NCBI GenBank assembly: GCA_036379355.1
Contig: DASVGV010000011.1
Coordinates: forward strand, 1-33,477
Source: CAJCIY01 sp036379355
GTDB lineage: Bacteria; Actinomycetota; Actinomycetes; Mycobacteriales; CAJCIY01
Reading direction: 5' to 3'
DNA length: 33,477 nucleotides
Position numbers and translations under genes: made by a program. Shown in pieces: positions 32,925 through 33,477 of the stretch. The first letter of the stretch is position 1. Every line of letters begins with the position of its first letter. Below the pieces are notes generated by a model. That model was not told the DNA's origin, did not search any database, and saw only the letters and a program-made list of their open reading frames with translations.

Positions 32925-33477
32925 TCAGCTCAGTTCTGCCTGCTCCAGCTGAGCTTCGGCAGTGGCGAGCGTTTCGCGCGGGCGCCGGCCGAGGCGCCGG
33001 CCCGGCCGAAGATGCCGCAGCGCGACGGCGCCGAGCACTGTCGCCACGGCGCAGGCCAGCGCGCCCACCCCGAGCCCGTACCGGCCGCCCAGGTGCTGGC
33101 AGACCGCGCCGATGACCGGACCTCCGATGGGCGTGGAGCCGAGAAAGGCCACCGCCCACAGGGAGATGACCCGCCCGCGCATCTGCGGGTCCGCGGCCAG
33201 CTGGAGCGTCGAGTTGCCGATCGACAGGAACGAGACGCTGGCCGCACCGACCAGCAACAGGGCGATCAGCTCCCAGGTGAGGTTCGGGGCGAGCGCAGCC
33301 AGCGCGACGAACAGCGTGAAGGCGCCTGCGGTCAGGACCATCGGGCGCATGCCCGTCTTGCCGCGCCCTGCCGTCACCAGGCCGCCGACGACCGCGCCCG
33401 CGCCCATGGCGGCGGTCAGGAAGCCGAAGGTCGCCGCGTCGCCGTGCAGGACCTGCTTGGCAAAGACCGGGAGCGTG
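32925..33477 (-). CDS. MFS transporter, EntS/MFS_3-like exporter (paralogue 2, 5' end cut off)
   Basis: The C-terminal 183 residues of a second exporter; the reading frame is open to the right edge, where it begins TLPVFAKQVLHGDAATFGFL. Compared with the neighbouring MFS protein, 103 of the first 139 aligned residues are identical with no gaps, including GGLVTAGRGKTGMRPM, IGNSTLQL, PQMRGRV and VAFLGSTPIGGPV; the tails after residue 140 diverge. This is a tandem duplication on the same strand with 88 bases between the genes. The substrate is unknown. Confidence 0.88.
   Translation of the reverse strand, partial: TLPVFAKQVLHGDAATFGFLTAAMGAGAVVGGLVTAGRGKTGMRPMVLTAGAFTLFVALAALAPNLTWELIALLLVGAASVSFLSIGNSTLQLAADPQMRGRVISLWAVAFLGSTPIGGPVIGAVCQHLGGRYGLGVGALACAVATVLGAVALRHLRPGRRLGRRPRETLATAEAQLEQAELS

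Overview
The window is high-GC DNA, roughly 70% G+C, from an actinomycete (Actinomycetota). The lineage follows from BldD with an intact c-di-GMP signature, the actinobacterial integration host factor mIHF, a PriA that has lost its helicase motifs, and the order pyrR-pyrB-pyrC-carA-carB-pyrK-pyrD-pyrF / mihF-gmk-rpoZ-coaBC-metK-priA-fmt-rsmB-rpe. Genus cannot be assigned. Almost all genes lie on the minus strand; five genes (DUF2277, DinB/DUF664, one MFS transporter, bldD and nothing else large) interrupt this on the plus strand or flank it.

Left to right: (1) 1-2088 is the translation block infC-rpmI-rplT-TrmH-family methyltransferase, read leftward and cut by the left edge. infC appears to start at an ATC codon behind a strong ribosome binding site. 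(2) 2089-3421 holds hisG and a divergent DUF2277 gene, separated by a near-perfect 25-bp inverted repeat. (3) 3429-7783 is the riboflavin operon ribD-ribE-ribBA-ribH under an FMN riboswitch, with a class I methyltransferase gene translationally coupled as its last cistron where hisE often sits in relatives. (4) 7827-9651 holds an FMN-dependent lactate monooxygenase-like enzyme and a divergent DinB/DUF664 gene with an 18-bp palindrome between them. (5) 9632-18204 is a long leftward housekeeping run: mihF, gmk, rpoZ, coaBC, metK, priA, fmt, rsmB, rpe. (6) 18393-19679 is an MFS transporter facing the pyrimidine operon.

(7) 19720-29668 is the complete de novo UMP pathway in one operon: pyrR, pyrB, pyrC, carA, carB, pyrK, pyrD, pyrF. 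Its leader carries a PyrR-type RNA hairpin nested inside a stem that covers the pyrR ribosome binding site, so translational repression by PyrR is predicted. (8) 29751-30454 is bldD with a good promoter and a BldD-box-like site. (9) 30503-33477 holds nusB and efp, then two tandem paralogous MFS exporters, the second cut by the right edge.

Genes within operons are packed with GTGA, ATGA or TGATG stop/start overlaps. Several first genes carry a TAnnnT-type -10 box six or seven bases before the start codon, pointing to leaderless mRNAs. I found no CRISPR array, insertion sequence, tRNA, rRNA, phage gene or defence system. The content is mostly conserved core metabolism; the less expected parts are the intergenic inverted repeats, the leader RNA structures, the added methyltransferase and the transporter insertions.
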